NCBI GenBank assembly: GCA_018894105.1
Contig: CM032121.1
Location: forward strand, 7,048,507 to 7,112,506
Source of the DNA: Jacaranda mimosifolia
Taxonomy: Eukaryota > Streptophyta > Magnoliopsida > Lamiales > Bignoniaceae
Direction of reading: 5' to 3'
DNA: 64,000 bases
Under the pieces are notes generated by a model. The model saw only the letters and a program-made list of their open reading frames with translations. It did no database searches and had not been told where the DNA came from. Positions 23,190-36,120 of the stretch are shown one piece after another. Numbering within the stretch: position 1 is the first letter of the stretch; each line of letters starts with the position of its first letter. The translations under genes were made by a program, and so were the position numbers.

Positions 23190-26100
23190 TTCATCGCTAC
23201 TATTTCCGATGTCTTCTTGATTGCTTTCACCTTCATCTTTAAAAACAAATTTAAATGATATCAATAAATTTGTTTTCCTCTAGTAAAAATAAGAATTAAT
23301 TGATAAAAAGATTTAAAATATAAAAATTGATAGATTCATACCTGTCACAATTTACTTCATTTTCTTTCTTTGAGATGAGGAACCAACATCTTCATTATCA
23401 CCAACATCTACTCATTGCATAAGAATGGAAATTTTATTTTAATACTTGTAATAGTTGCATATTTTCAATATGGTTTTGAAATTGTTAATTTATTTATATT
23501 TAAGATATTAATTTATAATTTAACGTACCTGGAGAAAACAAGCGTTTCATAGCTCTCATTTTGCCACTTGCATCATTTGGCAAACTTTCTTCCAAAATAT
23601 TTTTAGCTGAATCACTTGCAGATACTATAAGATTGTTGCTTTCCTTATTAGCATCTTCTGTTAGATTTAAAATTGTGTACTGAGCATGCACTCCATCATG
23701 TCGTGTCTTATAGTATCTTTTTAACTTTATTAGAAACAACTTATTTTGTATAGCATGATTCATACCAGCAAGTGAAGGTTCCATTCCCTAAAATAGCATA
23801 AAGATATAGTATTTCTTAAATTAAAGAATGTATTAATACAAATTATAATATATAACTTACAATATTATGCATTTCCATAATTGCACACGCGTTCATGTTC
23901 ATGATTTTCACAATATCATCACCAAAGATAGTGGCTTCCAAAGATCCAGACTCATCAACAATATTTGCAATAATTAATTCCCTAAGATTATTTCACATAT
24001 GAAAATAGAGCATTTAATATTATTTTACTATAACAGTATGTAATAAATATTATAAATTTTGGAAATAAATTCTTATTTATAAAATACTATTACAAACTAA
24101 TTAGAATACATGATAACAAATTACCTTGGTCTTATCAAAGTTGTCTGGCCACATTTTTTGACAATCTATTGACCAATTTGCTGCATATGAAGTATTGCAA
24201 CTTTCACAAGCCATGTAAATGAACTTTTGATCTTGATTGGTGACTTCAATCTTCGCTTTTAACATGAATCTTTCAACTTATACACATTTCATAATTTGTA
24301 AATTAATAAGTCAACTAACACAATTTAGATACAAAGTAATACTAAAGTATTGTCTAATTAAAGCAAAAGAAATATTGATATAATTTCGTTGATAGCATAT
24401 AACAATTTCATAGATTACCAATTCTCACAACATCGAAAATAGTGAAAAATTTCCCAGTAGATGATAAAGAAGTTCTCTGAATTTTCATGATTTCATTCAC
24501 TTGGACCAATGCATCAGCAATAACATGTTGATTGTTGCTTCTCCTATGCAATGAAATAGAAATATTATAAGCTAATTGAAAAAATGAAATAAGTTAATAA
24601 AACACAAATTTTATGAACATATTAGTTTAGAAAGACCGTGTACCAAGTTTTTAGTCGATGTGCATCTGGAATAGCAGGATCCACAATTATCGTCGTCAAT
24701 GGTGTTGATCCAAAAGATATTCCTATATAGATAAAAAATTTAGTTATACAATCAGTTAAATTAATTTTACTAAATTAATCCTTAAAATAATATATATATA
24801 TATATGTACATATATATATATATATATTTATATACAACAAATTAAATATAAATGAAAGATTCATGAGAGAATTTTGGAAGTAAAGTAAATCATACCATAA
24901 CGACCAGAGATACTTAATTTTGTCGCACTTATAATTGGCATTTGTTCTGGAGCAGACATTATCAGATCACCTTCTAATGTAGCTATATTATTCCAAAGAG
25001 ATAGAATAATTGGTCATTTCCTAATAAAAGAGAAATATCAAAAATAGATTAATTAGACAATATTTTATACTAAATATAATAAAATTTAATTGATAAATAA
25101 AGTATATAGTTACACAAATAGAAAGCAAGATATCATACTCATGATTCAAAAGAGCAAATTCATGGATTAGGAAAATTTTTGGAGGAGCTTCAACAGTGCG
25201 TTGATTAAACTTCTTAATGGCAATAGCTAGTATATCTGGAATCAAAATTTCAAAGGAAAAGTTATGTATAATAATAGTTAGAAATAGAAAAAATATATAT
25301 TCATTAAATGTTATTGATTTACCAACAATATGCTTCTCATCTGAAAGAGCCAAAGAAAGGAAGGGCAGAAAAGTTTGCATTATTATGGACAAAGGAATCA
25401 CATTCACCAGCTCTCTTTTAATGACAGTTCTTTGTGTGATAACCCAACTATATGGCCGCTCATAATTATCATAAAGAGGATTGGCAAGAGCAACACGAGC
25501 ATTTGAAATTATGTATGTGTCATGAATTGCTAGAGTCTTCTCAAAGTGCTGAATGGCAGTATCAAATATTGTTGCCAGAATTTTTGTACCCTGAAATTTA
25601 TAGACATCCAAAACATATAAATATATTAGAACAAACTATTGAAAACACCTATAAAAAAATTGTAAACCAATACATATAATTATATAATAATTTCAACTAA
25701 AAATGTTATGAATTAAATAAATATAGGATAAAAAGTAATTATCAATTTATAACACTATAATTATTTTAATAAGCATGAGTATATGTTTTTAAATAATAAT
25801 TTTATGTTATTACATATACTAAAGTAATAAAACCAAATATATATATATATTGTTACAGTATAGTTTATAATAACAAAAATAAAGACAACTCAAATTTAAA
25901 ATTTATTTAAAACATATATTAATTTTTTTTAGATAATTGTAATTTATCCATTTGTTTAATTAAATGAGATAGTTATCATTATAGATTAACTTAAATTTAG
26001 TAAACTTAAAATATTGAGAAAATTAAATGAATGCAATTTTAGTTGAATATCAATGGAATACTTTATTTTATATTTAAAAAAAAGAATAAGAAATTATAGT

Positions 26101-26449
26101 ACTTTAAGTAAAAAAAAAATATCAATAATAATTTTTTTTAACAAACTAAGTAAATTATTTTTATTTTAATCAAACGTAATTTATAATAACTTTTTCAAAG
26201 ATTTTTATTTTATTACTGTCTAATATTTCAAATGTTTTATGTATTTTTAATTTGGAATAACACATTATGAAAATTGCAAAAATGCAATACCGTTTCATCA
26301 ACTAATGTGATGTGTTGATATCTTTTCGGATTGCGAGTTGATTGCCGTTCAACACTCTTACATTCAACTAAAACTTTAACTGACCAAGTATTCAATGAAG
26401 GAGTAATATCTCTAATGTGCAATAGATTTTGCATATTCAGAAGATGTAC
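23190..26449 (-). CDS. RPA1-like single-stranded-DNA-binding protein of the Helitron
   Basis: A multi-exon gene downstream of the helicase, as in plant Helitrons that carry a copy of replication protein A large subunit. Approximate exons on the minus strand: 26449-26291, 25590-25323, 25235-25139, 25020-24896, 24722-24644, 24543-24419, ~24282-24126, ~23985-23865, ~23790-23527, ~23410-23355, ~23240-23190. Peptides match OB-fold DNA-binding domains: ANPLYDNYERPYSWV and LSDEKHIV, then LEGDLIMSAPEQMPIIS and TKLSISGRY, then FMLKAKIEVTNQDQKFIYMA with CESC of a zinc ribbon, then ESGSLEATIFGDD. The C-terminus is acidic, with a K/R patch (SSSQRKKMK). It presumably protects single-stranded transposition intermediates. 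Exon frames look largely intact, unlike the Rep gene, but I did not verify every phase. Confidence 0.7.
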
Positions 26450-29400
26450 CTGAAAGAAAAAATATGAGTATTAGATATATTTTTATAACTTAAAGGTAAA
26501 TGTAATATATATTAGTCTATATCTCTATAAATAAATTTAAATAGCATTTAAAGTAATACAATAAATTTCATAAATATATATAGAAAGATAAGAGAATAAC
26601 CTCGTTTAATTAGATCAAAGATTTCTTGATACACTATATTTTTAGTGAACTACTGACATTCTCCATCAATAAATGTTGGTTCAATCAATACTTTAATAGA
26701 AGATGTTTTTTTAGCACGCGATAGTGCAACATATAGTTGACTGTGCGAGAAAACAGGTTGAGGTAAATATACTCCTATATAATCAAGTGTTTGACCTTGA
26801 GCTTTATTAACTGTCATAGCATAACATGGCTTAATAGGAAATTGAAATATTTTAAATGGTATTGGGCATCTTTCTTTGTCTGTACATTCTAAAGGAATTC
26901 GAGGAACAAAAACTAATTTGCCTTTATGATCTCCAGTTGCTATTGTAGCTTCAATAAAGTTCTCACATAATTTACAACAAATTAATCTCGTTCCATTGCA
27001 AAGTCCTTCTACAGGATTTAAATTTCGTAATAACATTATAAGGCAATTTTTTTTCAATACTAACTTATGTAGAGGTAAGCTACTGGAACTAACTGAGCAA
27101 AAAAAATCTTCATATTGTCCTTGATCTTGTGAATTTGAAGCTTTATTATAACTAATATATTCTTTTTGTTAACCAGGAAGTTTATCAATAAGTATGCTAT
27201 TTATCTCTGTCATGCAATCATTTTTTGGAGTGAGAATTGTTCTATTTATTAAATTATAAGGCTCATACAAATAAGAATATATACAAGGGAAAACATAATT
27301 AATCAAATCTTCTATAGATTCTGCTCGATTTTTGTAAGGCAAAAATATATCATTCGGAATAAAAATATTATCTTCAAATAAAAAAGGTTCAACACCATCA
27401 CCTATTCTTAGCAAAAAAGATGTAAATAATGGATCATCTTTTGCTCTTACTTTTTCTTGAAGCTTTATTTTAATAAGTTGTGGCCAAATATAGGATGAAA
27501 CAAAACTTGCATTTATCATATGATGTTTACTGCCATGAGGTATAATAGGTAGTGTTTGTCTAAGGTCTCCTCCAAAAACAACAACTTTTCTGCCAAACAA
27601 AATATCTTTTTGATCAGTAATATCTTGCAAAAGTCTATCAAATGCTTCAATAATTTTTTTATTGGCCATTGAAGCTTCATCCCAAACAATTAATTTTGCA
27701 ATTAGAATAATTTTTGCAAGGCTTGATTGTTTGCTAATTTTTTCTTCAGTTTCAATAGGTAATTTAAATCTAGAATGTGTTGTTCGACCTCCTGGTAAAA
27801 GAGAAGCAGCAACCCCAGAAGTTACAACAGCCAAAGCTATTAGACCTCTAGATCTAATGTATGCAAGTAGTGCTTTGTACAAAAATGTTTTCCCTGTTCC
27901 TCCTGGACCATCTATAAAAAATGTTCCTGATTGATTAAGATTAACTTTATTAGTTATAGCAACAAAAGCTTTTTTTTTTTGCATTTGATTAAGTTTTTTT
28001 ATACATAACAAATCATCAGCAGATGGAATAAGACTTTTTTCATAAGCTAATTCTTTTGTAAACCTTTCTTCTTCAATCAAATTTCCGAAATAATGACCTA
28101 AAGAATAATCATGACTAGACTTACCCATTGACATAAGGAATTCATCTATACTTTTTAAAGTTTTATCTTCAATTTCTGATTTAGTAAAATAACTTTTTCT
28201 TTTATAATCATTTGAAAGGGAAAAAAAGAATTTTTCAAAAAGTTCTTTGAGATTTGGTGGTGAATTATGTACTGAAAGAATAGCAAAAAGTTTTTGTAAT
28301 GTTTGAGGCATTTGAAACCGTGAAGCTTCTTCTAAACATTGTTCAACACAAATATCAAATTCAAGTAAACCTCGATGAAGTGCAACTTCTCGAAAAGTTA
28401 TATGTTGTTCATTCCTAACAGTTAAAAGATCTTCAAATGATTTAGGGGCTTTTACATTTGATAAAAGAACTTTCAAAAAGTTCCATTCACCTTCAGAAGG
28501 ATCAACAATTGCTACTCTACCAACAATAATTTGACATCTCCGAAGTTTCCATTTTCGATATTTTTGCTCCCAAACAAAATCCTCTGGAAAATCTTTATAT
28601 AACATATTTAATTTTTTAGCAGTAGGATCATTTCCATTCATCCAAAAAAATTCAGTCAACATTGTTTTTCCAATAAATGGATTTGAAAGAATTTCATTTA
28701 AAGATTTTTTCTTAACAAAGCAAATATATTGTCCATTAGGTAAATGCACAGGTAAAATAATAACTGGAGGATACATTAGTGTAATATCAAAACTATAAAT
28801 TCGCCAATAAGCTTCAATAGCACAAATCCAATGACCTTTTTGAAACTCTTTTATTTCATCAACATTATTAGTAAAAGAATCATTTACTATATTATAATAT
28901 ATCCTATCATGTCCTTTATATATATATATATATATTTATAAAGATACTTAACAAGTTTAAAATTAGAACATACCTCTGCATTTATATGACAGTTGAATTT
29001 AGCTAATAAGTAAGGACAATAGGGAACAACATATCTGTTATCTAAATAAGCATTACATACAAGAATTTTTTTTCCATCATTTCGTCTTATATAATTAGGA
29101 TAAGCATATTTACCATGAGTAGTAACTTCACAAAAATCTTTAGGATACTTATTTTTACATTGTCCATCTTTCATACAAATATTTTTGGGATTGCTTCACC
29201 ACAAGGACCATGTAACATATGAGTTATTACATAAGAACGCAACATTGAATTAGTTTCATCAGGAATTTGTGCACTTATAATATTATCATATAATTCTGGA
29301 CTGGTTAATTTATGTAACTCTTTCAAAATAATAATCCAATGAGCATGTGGGAGACCTCGCTTCTGATACTCAACAACATAGATATAAGCAACAACTTCTC

Positions 29401-30970
29401 CAAATAATTTTTTTATTCACTTCTTCTTTGAATTCTTCAAGCTTAGATCGAAAAACACGAGCAACTAAATCAAGTCAATCATTTGGCTCTTCAACTGGTA
29501 GAAGTTGATATTTAATTTCCTTCCAATTTGGATTGCATGTCATTGTAATAAACAAGTCAGGATTACCATATTTTTGAACTAAAGCCATTGCATTGACATA
29601 CCTCTTCATCATATCTCTTGGTCCTCCAATGAAAGACGAAGGCGATAAAATATGTCGACTTATTTTTGTTGGATCATCCAAACCATCAACTCCTAAAGAA
29701 TAAACTATTCCTTATAAACTTTCAGTTCTTGCATCAAATTGTTGTTGTTCCATTTTATAAAAATCTAAACATTATGTCTTGATTTTTATATATGAATCTA
29801 TGCTATATTGTTGGTCTAATCTCCCCGAATGAAGTCTACAGTTAAAGTGATTTCCACAGATTTGGCACCTATAAGCAGTATATTCACAACAAGAGACGTT
29901 CGTCTTCTTGTTTTTATTTCAAAGGTACATTGCAAAAATAATATGAATATTAGTGTAATATTCTAAATAAATTTGTTGTTTTAAAATGTTTTTGAGTTAT
30001 CTAATTTGAATGCAATATACCTTCATTTTCAATTTGCACCACATCAGATGTTGACTGCTTTGTTAATGGCAACATAATGTTTTGTCCTCTACACCTTTTT
30101 CTTATATTTGTAGATGAAGAATATTCAATACCAGCATGCCAGCCAGGTTTTCCAAGCGAAAAAAGTAAAGAATATTGTAGAGGATCATAACAACTGTAAT
30201 GATACAAGATTGTATGGCTTGAATTATCTAAGCCATATACTTTAATATTGCGATTCATATCTTCAAGTTCAACAGTAGTTTCATCCCAAATTCCAGCAAT
30301 TTGTTCGATTGTAGGTATATTATACGTTTTTTGATTTAACTAAGGATGAGCACGCAACACAACTAGAAAATTTTCCAAATTATCCCAAGAATGCAACCTT
30401 TTGAAAATTTGAAAATATGGATTATTTGATAAGCTTTAAGTAGCAAATTGAGAATATGAGCTTCAAGATCAAAATTTTTTATAGCATTTATCCCTATATC
30501 CTTAGCTATGTCTAAGAAAAATAATTGAAGACATCTTGGAAGTTCAACACTACTATTAAAAACTTCTAATTTATGAGAAACTTGATCATTTACTTTTAAA
30601 GTATATATACCTTGATTACTCCAACAATAATTTGTATCAGTTTTCATTCCAATAGATGTAAGAGCTAGACTATTATTATATGTACGAACTCTTCGCCTGA
30701 ATCCATTTCCAATGGTAGAAGTGTCATAAGTAAAAAGATGCTGCAAAATTGGATTAGAAGAAAGAGGTGCCAAAGACACTTCACCATTCGCACGACAAAA
30801 AGAAAAAGGCTCATGGACGAATCTCTGAGCATTGCAATATTGACAGGGTGATGTTGATGGCAATATCCAAGGAGTAGTTGGAACTAAAAGCAAACGATTA
30901 AAATGACTTGGAATAGTAAAAGAACTAAAACAGCCAGAAGAACTTTATTAGATTCACTATCTTGAAATGG

Positions 30971-30975
30971 ATAAG
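30971..30975. repeat. Target-site duplication, left copy (ATAAG)
   Basis: ATAAG directly precedes the TG of the 5' LTR and is identical to 36,972-36,976 after the 3' LTR. The 5 bp length is standard for Ty3/gypsy integrase. Confidence 0.93.
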
Positions 30976-31755
30976 TGTTAGCCCCTTAAGTTGTTGAATG
31001 CCATTGGCATAGTGGCCTTAGCATGCCAATGAGCAAGGAGTGTCGGCTTGGTGCATCACAACTATGGCCAAGTGTGGGACTTGCGGGCATCGGTTGGCTG
31101 GTTTCGCTTGGTTGCCTAAGAATGGTGCATGACGGGCTAGGCGTCATATGGCTTGTTGGATCATTGGCTAAGTGATGCACATACGTTGCTGGGAACTCGC
31201 GCACACCTAGTGCAAGACAGTGATAGGTGTCCGGGTGCGCGTAGGGGGCTGGCAGCAGGTAGCGGTGCGCACGCGCACGACTGTTTTTGTAGTGGGCTAA
31301 CTCGATAACGTGGCTGGATGATGGGGCATCTAACTAGCATGCCAGATCATGTTCATGGCATACTCTGGCATGGATCCCGCTTGGACGACGGTTACCAAGA
31401 GTAGTTTGCGGACTAGTGGGTGGTGGTTGCGGAGTAGTTACTGGGATTTGCTAGCTCTTGCAGGAAAAACCATTAGGACACTAGGCGGACCTCACAAACA
31501 ATTTCATGTATGAAGGCTGTGGTGAATTCCTTGTATTGTTGCTTGGTGAATAATATAAGGTTGGGTTTTCCCGTACATGATGTGTGCTTTTATCTTGCCA
31601 TTGCTTAGATTGATTGCTAGATTTGTGCATTGACTTACTACTCTCAAACATCAAATTGACAATTGATGATTGGCTGCTAATTGTTGGGGCAATTAGGCCG
31701 GCACAGTGGGCTGAATTGGGCAAATCGAACCCTAATGGAAGTCACCCCTATGACA
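30976..31755 (+). repeat. 5' LTR (780 bp)
   Basis: Begins TGTTAGCCCC and ends ATGACA. It matches the 3' LTR along its length but lacks about 71 bp (junction near 31,489), which accounts exactly for the length difference. Confidence 0.94.
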
Positions 31756-31757
31756 AG

Positions 31758-31770
31758 TGGTATCGGAGCC
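31758..31770 (+). other. Primer-binding site, initiator Met tRNA type
   Basis: TGGTATCGGAGCC, two bases after the 5' LTR, resembles the complement of the 3' end of plant initiator methionine tRNA (consensus TGGTATCAGAGC), with one A to G change. Confidence 0.88.
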
Positions 31771-31829
31771 CAGTTTTCGGTTTCCTTGTGCGGACTGTAA
31801 GTCATGACGAATCAGTTGTGAGAAAGCAT

Positions 31830-32840
31830 CCTTGATCTTGAGACAAGGATGGAACGGGTGGAGAAACTCCTCAGATGTCCCTTGGATGAACAGACCGTCG
31901 ATTTACCCATGCAGATCCAAAGCTTGCAACGGGTAGTTGAGGATTTGCAAAAATTTGTGGAGGAATAGTTGACCGTTATTGGGGAAGAAGTCGGAAAGTT
32001 GGAAACATGGATAGATGCCATCAACACTGAGATTGGCGTTCTAAGAGGGTAGTCGGCTTTGGATTAGGCGAAGATAGCTCCTCTTTGTCTAAGGTGAAAG
32101 TTCCCGAACCCAAACCCTTTGGTGGTGCGAGAGTTGCCAAAGAGTTGGAGAACTTTCTGTGGGACATGGAAACCTATTTTCAGGCTGCGAAGGTCCCAAA
32201 AAGTGAGAAAGTTTCGATCACTAGTATGTACTTGGCTGGCGATGTGAAACTATGGTGGCGAACTCGTCTTTCAGACGATGCTACTGCAAGTAGAGGCAAG
32301 GTTGAGACGTAGGATACTCTGAAAAAGGAGTTGAAGGATCAGTTTTTGCCCCTTAACATTTCTTGGTTGGCGAGGGAGTCGTTAAGGAAGCTAAAACATA
32401 TGGGAATAGTGCGGAATTACGTTAAAGATTTTAGTTCCTTGATGCTGGATGTCAAGGATATGTCGGAAGAAGATAAGTTATTCAACTTCATGTCGGGATT
32501 GCAACGTGGGCTCAAGCTGAGATTCGTAGGCAAGGGGTCAAAGATTTGTCATCCGCGGTTGCTGACGCTGACCAATTGGTTGACTTTTGGGTCGTTGGTG
32601 CGCCGGACCCTGACTGAAAAAAGAAGGACTCTGGGAAGGAAAAAGGAAAAACTGGCAAGTTCACAAAGGATGGGAAATTCAAGAAAAAGAAGACCTAGCC
32701 GGCTGTGGAAAAGACTAACAAAGGTTGCTACATGTGTAACGACGACCATCGAATGAGGGATTGTCCCAAGAGAAGGAAGTTGAATGCTCTTATTGTTGAG
32801 AAGGAGGAAGCTGAGGAGGACAGTGGTCCGTCTCGGATGA
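31830..32840 (+). pseudogene. gag region of the chromovirus
   Basis: The capsid/nucleocapsid part. A coiled-coil-like N-terminal stretch (31,850-32,050) contains stops. The capsid part reads KVPEPKPFGGARVAKELENF from about 32,090, then LAGDVKLWWRTR. A TAG lies at 32,310-32,312, after which the same frame continues to about 32,520. A frameshift then moves the reading to another frame, which contains the zinc knuckle CYMCNDDHRMRDC (CX2CX3HX4C) near 32,730-32,770. Confidence 0.88.
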
Positions 32841-33545
32841 ATCATTTGCAATTGCTGAGTGCAATTCAAGAAAGGCCTCCTCCTAAAAGGGGCCTAATAT
32901 ATGTTAAAGTTGCGGTGAACAGTAAAGAGGCGATGGCTATGATAGACTCCGGAGCCACTCACAACTTTATTTCGGAAGGGACAGTTCAGAAATTAGGGGT
33001 TACGGTTGATACCCCATAGCAGTCGAATTCAAGCGGTGAATTCGGCCACTAAACCGATCAAGGGTGTTGCTAACGTCGATTTGATGGTGGGTTCTTGGCA
33101 TGGACAGTAAAACTTAATGGCTGTCCCCCTTGATGATTTTGATATCATTCTTGGAACTGAGTTCGTAGTGGCGGTGAAGGCAGCTGTGTATGCACACTGG
33201 GGTGGATTATTGATACTCAATGAGGGTTGCCCCTCTTTTGTACTTGGGACGTATATTTTTGAGCCAAAACCGAGTGAGCTACCGAATGAACAAAAATTGG
33301 GATTGATTTCAGCCACGTAATTGAAGGCCGGGTTAAAGTATGGGGAAGTGACTTACCTAGCCGTGTTGGTCGAGTTGAAACCAAGAACGTTTCAGGAGGT
33401 GCCTGAGTCAGTGGGAAAAGTGTTGGAGGAGTTCGTGGATGTAATGCTGCCTAAACTGCCTAAGAAATTGCCACCGAGATGGGCAATTGATCATAAGATT
33501 GAGCTGGAACCGGGTGCCCGACCCCTGCCAGTGCTCTTTATCTGA
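32841..33545 (+). pseudogene. Aspartic protease region of the chromovirus
   Basis: The active-site motif MIDSGATHNFIS lies at about 32,938-32,975, preceded by a beta-strand-like segment (GLIYVKVAVNSKEAMA). The distal protease contains DFDIILGTEFV (about 33,135). Stops at 33,017-33,019 (TAG) and 33,318-33,320 (TAA) and a frameshift near 33,535 break it. Confidence 0.85.
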
Positions 33546-34420
33546 TGAGCCCTGTAGAATTGATGGAGTTGAGGAAGTAGTTGAATGACTTGATGGAATC
33601 TGGACTAATTTAGCCTTCCAAAGCCCCTTATGGTTCCCCGATGCTTTTCCAGAAAAAATAGGATGACTCATTACGGATGTGCGTGGATTATCGAGCATTG
33701 AATAAGGTAACTGTGAAAAATAAGTACCCTGCTCCTAATGTCTTGGATTTATTTGATGGGCTGACGAGGGCTAAGTATTACACTAAGATTGACTTAAGGT
33801 CAAGTTATTGGCAGGTGCGCATAGCTGTCGGTGATGAGGGAAAGACTACTTGTGTAACGAGGTATGGTTCCTATGAATTTTTTGTGATGCTGTTTGGCTT
33901 AACCAATGCTCCTGCCACATTTTGTAATCTGATGAATGATGTATTATATGAGTACTTGGACCATTTCGTGGTGGTATATTTGGATGATATCGTTATTTAT
34001 TCTGAGTCCCTCGATGATCACTTATGGCATTTGAGACTTGTGTTTCAGAAATTGCAGGAGTTCCAGCTCTACGCAAAGAAGGAAAAGTGCGAATTCTTCC
34101 AGGAGGAGATCACCTTCCTTGGGCACATTATTTGCCAAGGAAAGATTAAAATGGATGGGAGGAAGGTGCGGGCAGTGGTGGACTGGCCCGCCCCATCCAA
34201 GATGACCGAGTTGCGTTCATTTTTGGGATTGGCCAACTACTACAGACGTTTTATCAAAGACTACTCAAAAATGGTTAGACCCTTGACGGATTTGACGAAA
34301 AAGGATCAACCGTGGGAGTGGGATGTTGCATGTGAAAGTGCCTTTCAATGGGTGAAACAGGCCATTGAGTCCAAACCGGTATTGAAATTACCTGAATTTG
34401 ATCGATCGTTTGTTGTGTAG
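33546..34420 (+). pseudogene. Reverse transcriptase region of the chromovirus
   Basis: From 33,677 a 247-codon open frame covers most of the catalytic domain: [29 protein letters not shown], the catalytic box [11 protein letters not shown], and [12 protein letters not shown]. Its upstream end is cut by TAG at 33,578-33,580 and 33,611-33,613, and the frame closes at TAG 34,418-34,420. Confidence 0.93.
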
Positions 34421-34800
34421 ATAGATGCATCGGATTATGCAGTGGGTGGTGTCTTAGTGCAAGAGAAACATCCAATTGCCTTTGAAAGCTGTAAACTGAA
34501 AGGAGCAGAATTACAGTACAACACCCATGAGAAAGAAATGGTTGCGGTGATACATTGTCTTGATGCTTGGAGACACTATCTGTTGGGAACGAAGTTCACC
34601 GTTTATGACCGATATTGTTACTAACACCTATTTTCGGACTCAAAAGAAGTTGACCCCGAAATAGGCTTGTTATTATATGCTAAGGGTGGAAGCTGGCGAG
34701 ATTCGAAAGTATTGGCTACAAGATGGGTTATTATATGCTAAGGGTGGCCGAGCTTATGTACCTAATGGGCCCTTGAGAAAGGAAATTCTAAGGGAGACAC
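34421..34800 (+). pseudogene. RNase H remnant, internally rearranged
   Basis: The N-terminal RNase H half is present (DASDYAVGGVLVQ, NTHEKEMVAVIHCLDAWRHY). After TAG 34,662-34,664 the distal part is missing and replaced by a 21 bp copy (34,669-34,689) of sequence repeated at 34,727-34,747. The next readable segment is the start of integrase (GLLYAKGGRAYVP). Confidence 0.85.
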
Positions 34801-36105
34801 ATGATCCAGAATGGGCAGGTCATCTTGGAATTGAGTGAATGTTGGCTTTATTGTCCGGTCGGTACTATTGGCCCAAGATCGAGGATGATGTTGAGGCCTA
34901 TGTGAAGACTTGCTTGGTTTGCCAACTAGACAAGTCAGAAAAGAGGAAGCAAGTACACTTGTTGCAACCGTTGCCCATACCTGAAAGGCCATGGCAGTCC
35001 GTCTCCATGGACTTTATTTTTGGCTTTCTTAAGGTGAACGGTATGGCTTCTGTTTTCGTTGTTGTTGACAGATTTTCTAAGTTTGGTATATTCATTGCTG
35101 CCCCTAATGCTTGTCCGGCTGAGATTGCTGTTGATTTATTTTTCAGGCATGTGGTGAAGTATTTTGGGATGCCTGAAAATATTGTGAGTGATCGGGACAC
35201 TCGCTTTACTGGCCAATTCTGGACCTCATTGTTTAACTTAATGGGGACTACATTGAAATTTTCCATAGCAAACCATCCACAAACCGAGGGTCAGATGGAG
35301 AGGATGAATGAGCTGTTGGAAGAGTATTTGCAGCACTATGTTTCAGCGAGCTAGAAAAATTGGGTAGATTTACTTGATGCGGCCCAGTTTTGTTATAACT
35401 TGCACCGATCATCGGCTACTGGCTTGAGTCCGTTCGAGTTGGTTTATGGGCAACAACCCCTGACTCCTTATGAGATTGCTTTGCAGAGGACATGCGACAA
35501 GTGCCCTATGGCTTACCGATTTGCAAGGACGAGACAGGAGTTGTTGGATGAGGCCCGAGACAGTTTGGATAAAGCACAACGCAAAATGAAAAAGTATGTG
35601 GATATGGGTAGACGAGATGTTCAATACAGTGTGGGGGAGATGGTTCTGTTGAAACTGACTCCACATATATGGAAAAAGATTAGCTCAAAGACGGTACATC
35701 GTGGCTTGGTGCCAAAGTATGATGGTCCCTTTGAGATTGTGAAAAAAGTCGGTAATGTGGCTTACCCGTTGAAGCTGTCGGATCGGTTGAAAATACATCC
35801 TACCTTTCATGTGAGTTTTCTTAAGAAATATTCACATGATATTGATGCTACTCGGATGCAGGCTAAAGGAGCTTCGCTCGTTATTCGCCAGCAGTATGAG
35901 AAGGAAGTTCAGTGTGTGTTGGATCATCTAATGAGGGGACAGAGTAAGAAAAATAAGCGAACAGATTACCTTGTTTAGTGGAAGGGGGAGTCTGAGGCGG
36001 ATGCAACTTGGGAAAGGAATGTAGATCTTTGGCAGTTTGAGAATGCTATTAAGGCATATTGGCAGGCAAAGAGAACACCATCTCCGATGAGGACATCGGG
36101 TTCTT
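34801..36105 (+). pseudogene. Integrase and chromodomain remnant of the chromovirus
   Basis: The zinc-binding segment (H...H, CLVCQ near 34,910) is followed by the catalytic core with MDFI, VVVDRFSKFGIF, SDRDTRFTGQFW and NHPQTEGQMERMN. TAG at 35,352-35,354 splits it. From 35,400 a 192-codon frame covers the C-terminal domain (GLSPFELVYGQQPLTP, VGEMVLLKL, YDGPFEIVKKVG, IHPTFHVSFLKK). After TAG 35,976-35,978 the frame reads WKGESEADATWERNVDL, a chromodomain half. TGA at 34,836-34,838 is a further stop. Confidence 0.9.
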
Positions 36106-36118
36106 CTGGCGGGGGTAG
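36106..36118 (+). other. Polypurine tract
   Basis: A short G-rich tract (GGCGGGGGTAG) ends two bases before the 3' LTR and would prime plus-strand synthesis. It contains one C and one T, so it is degraded. Confidence 0.7.
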
Positions 36119-36120
36119 TC

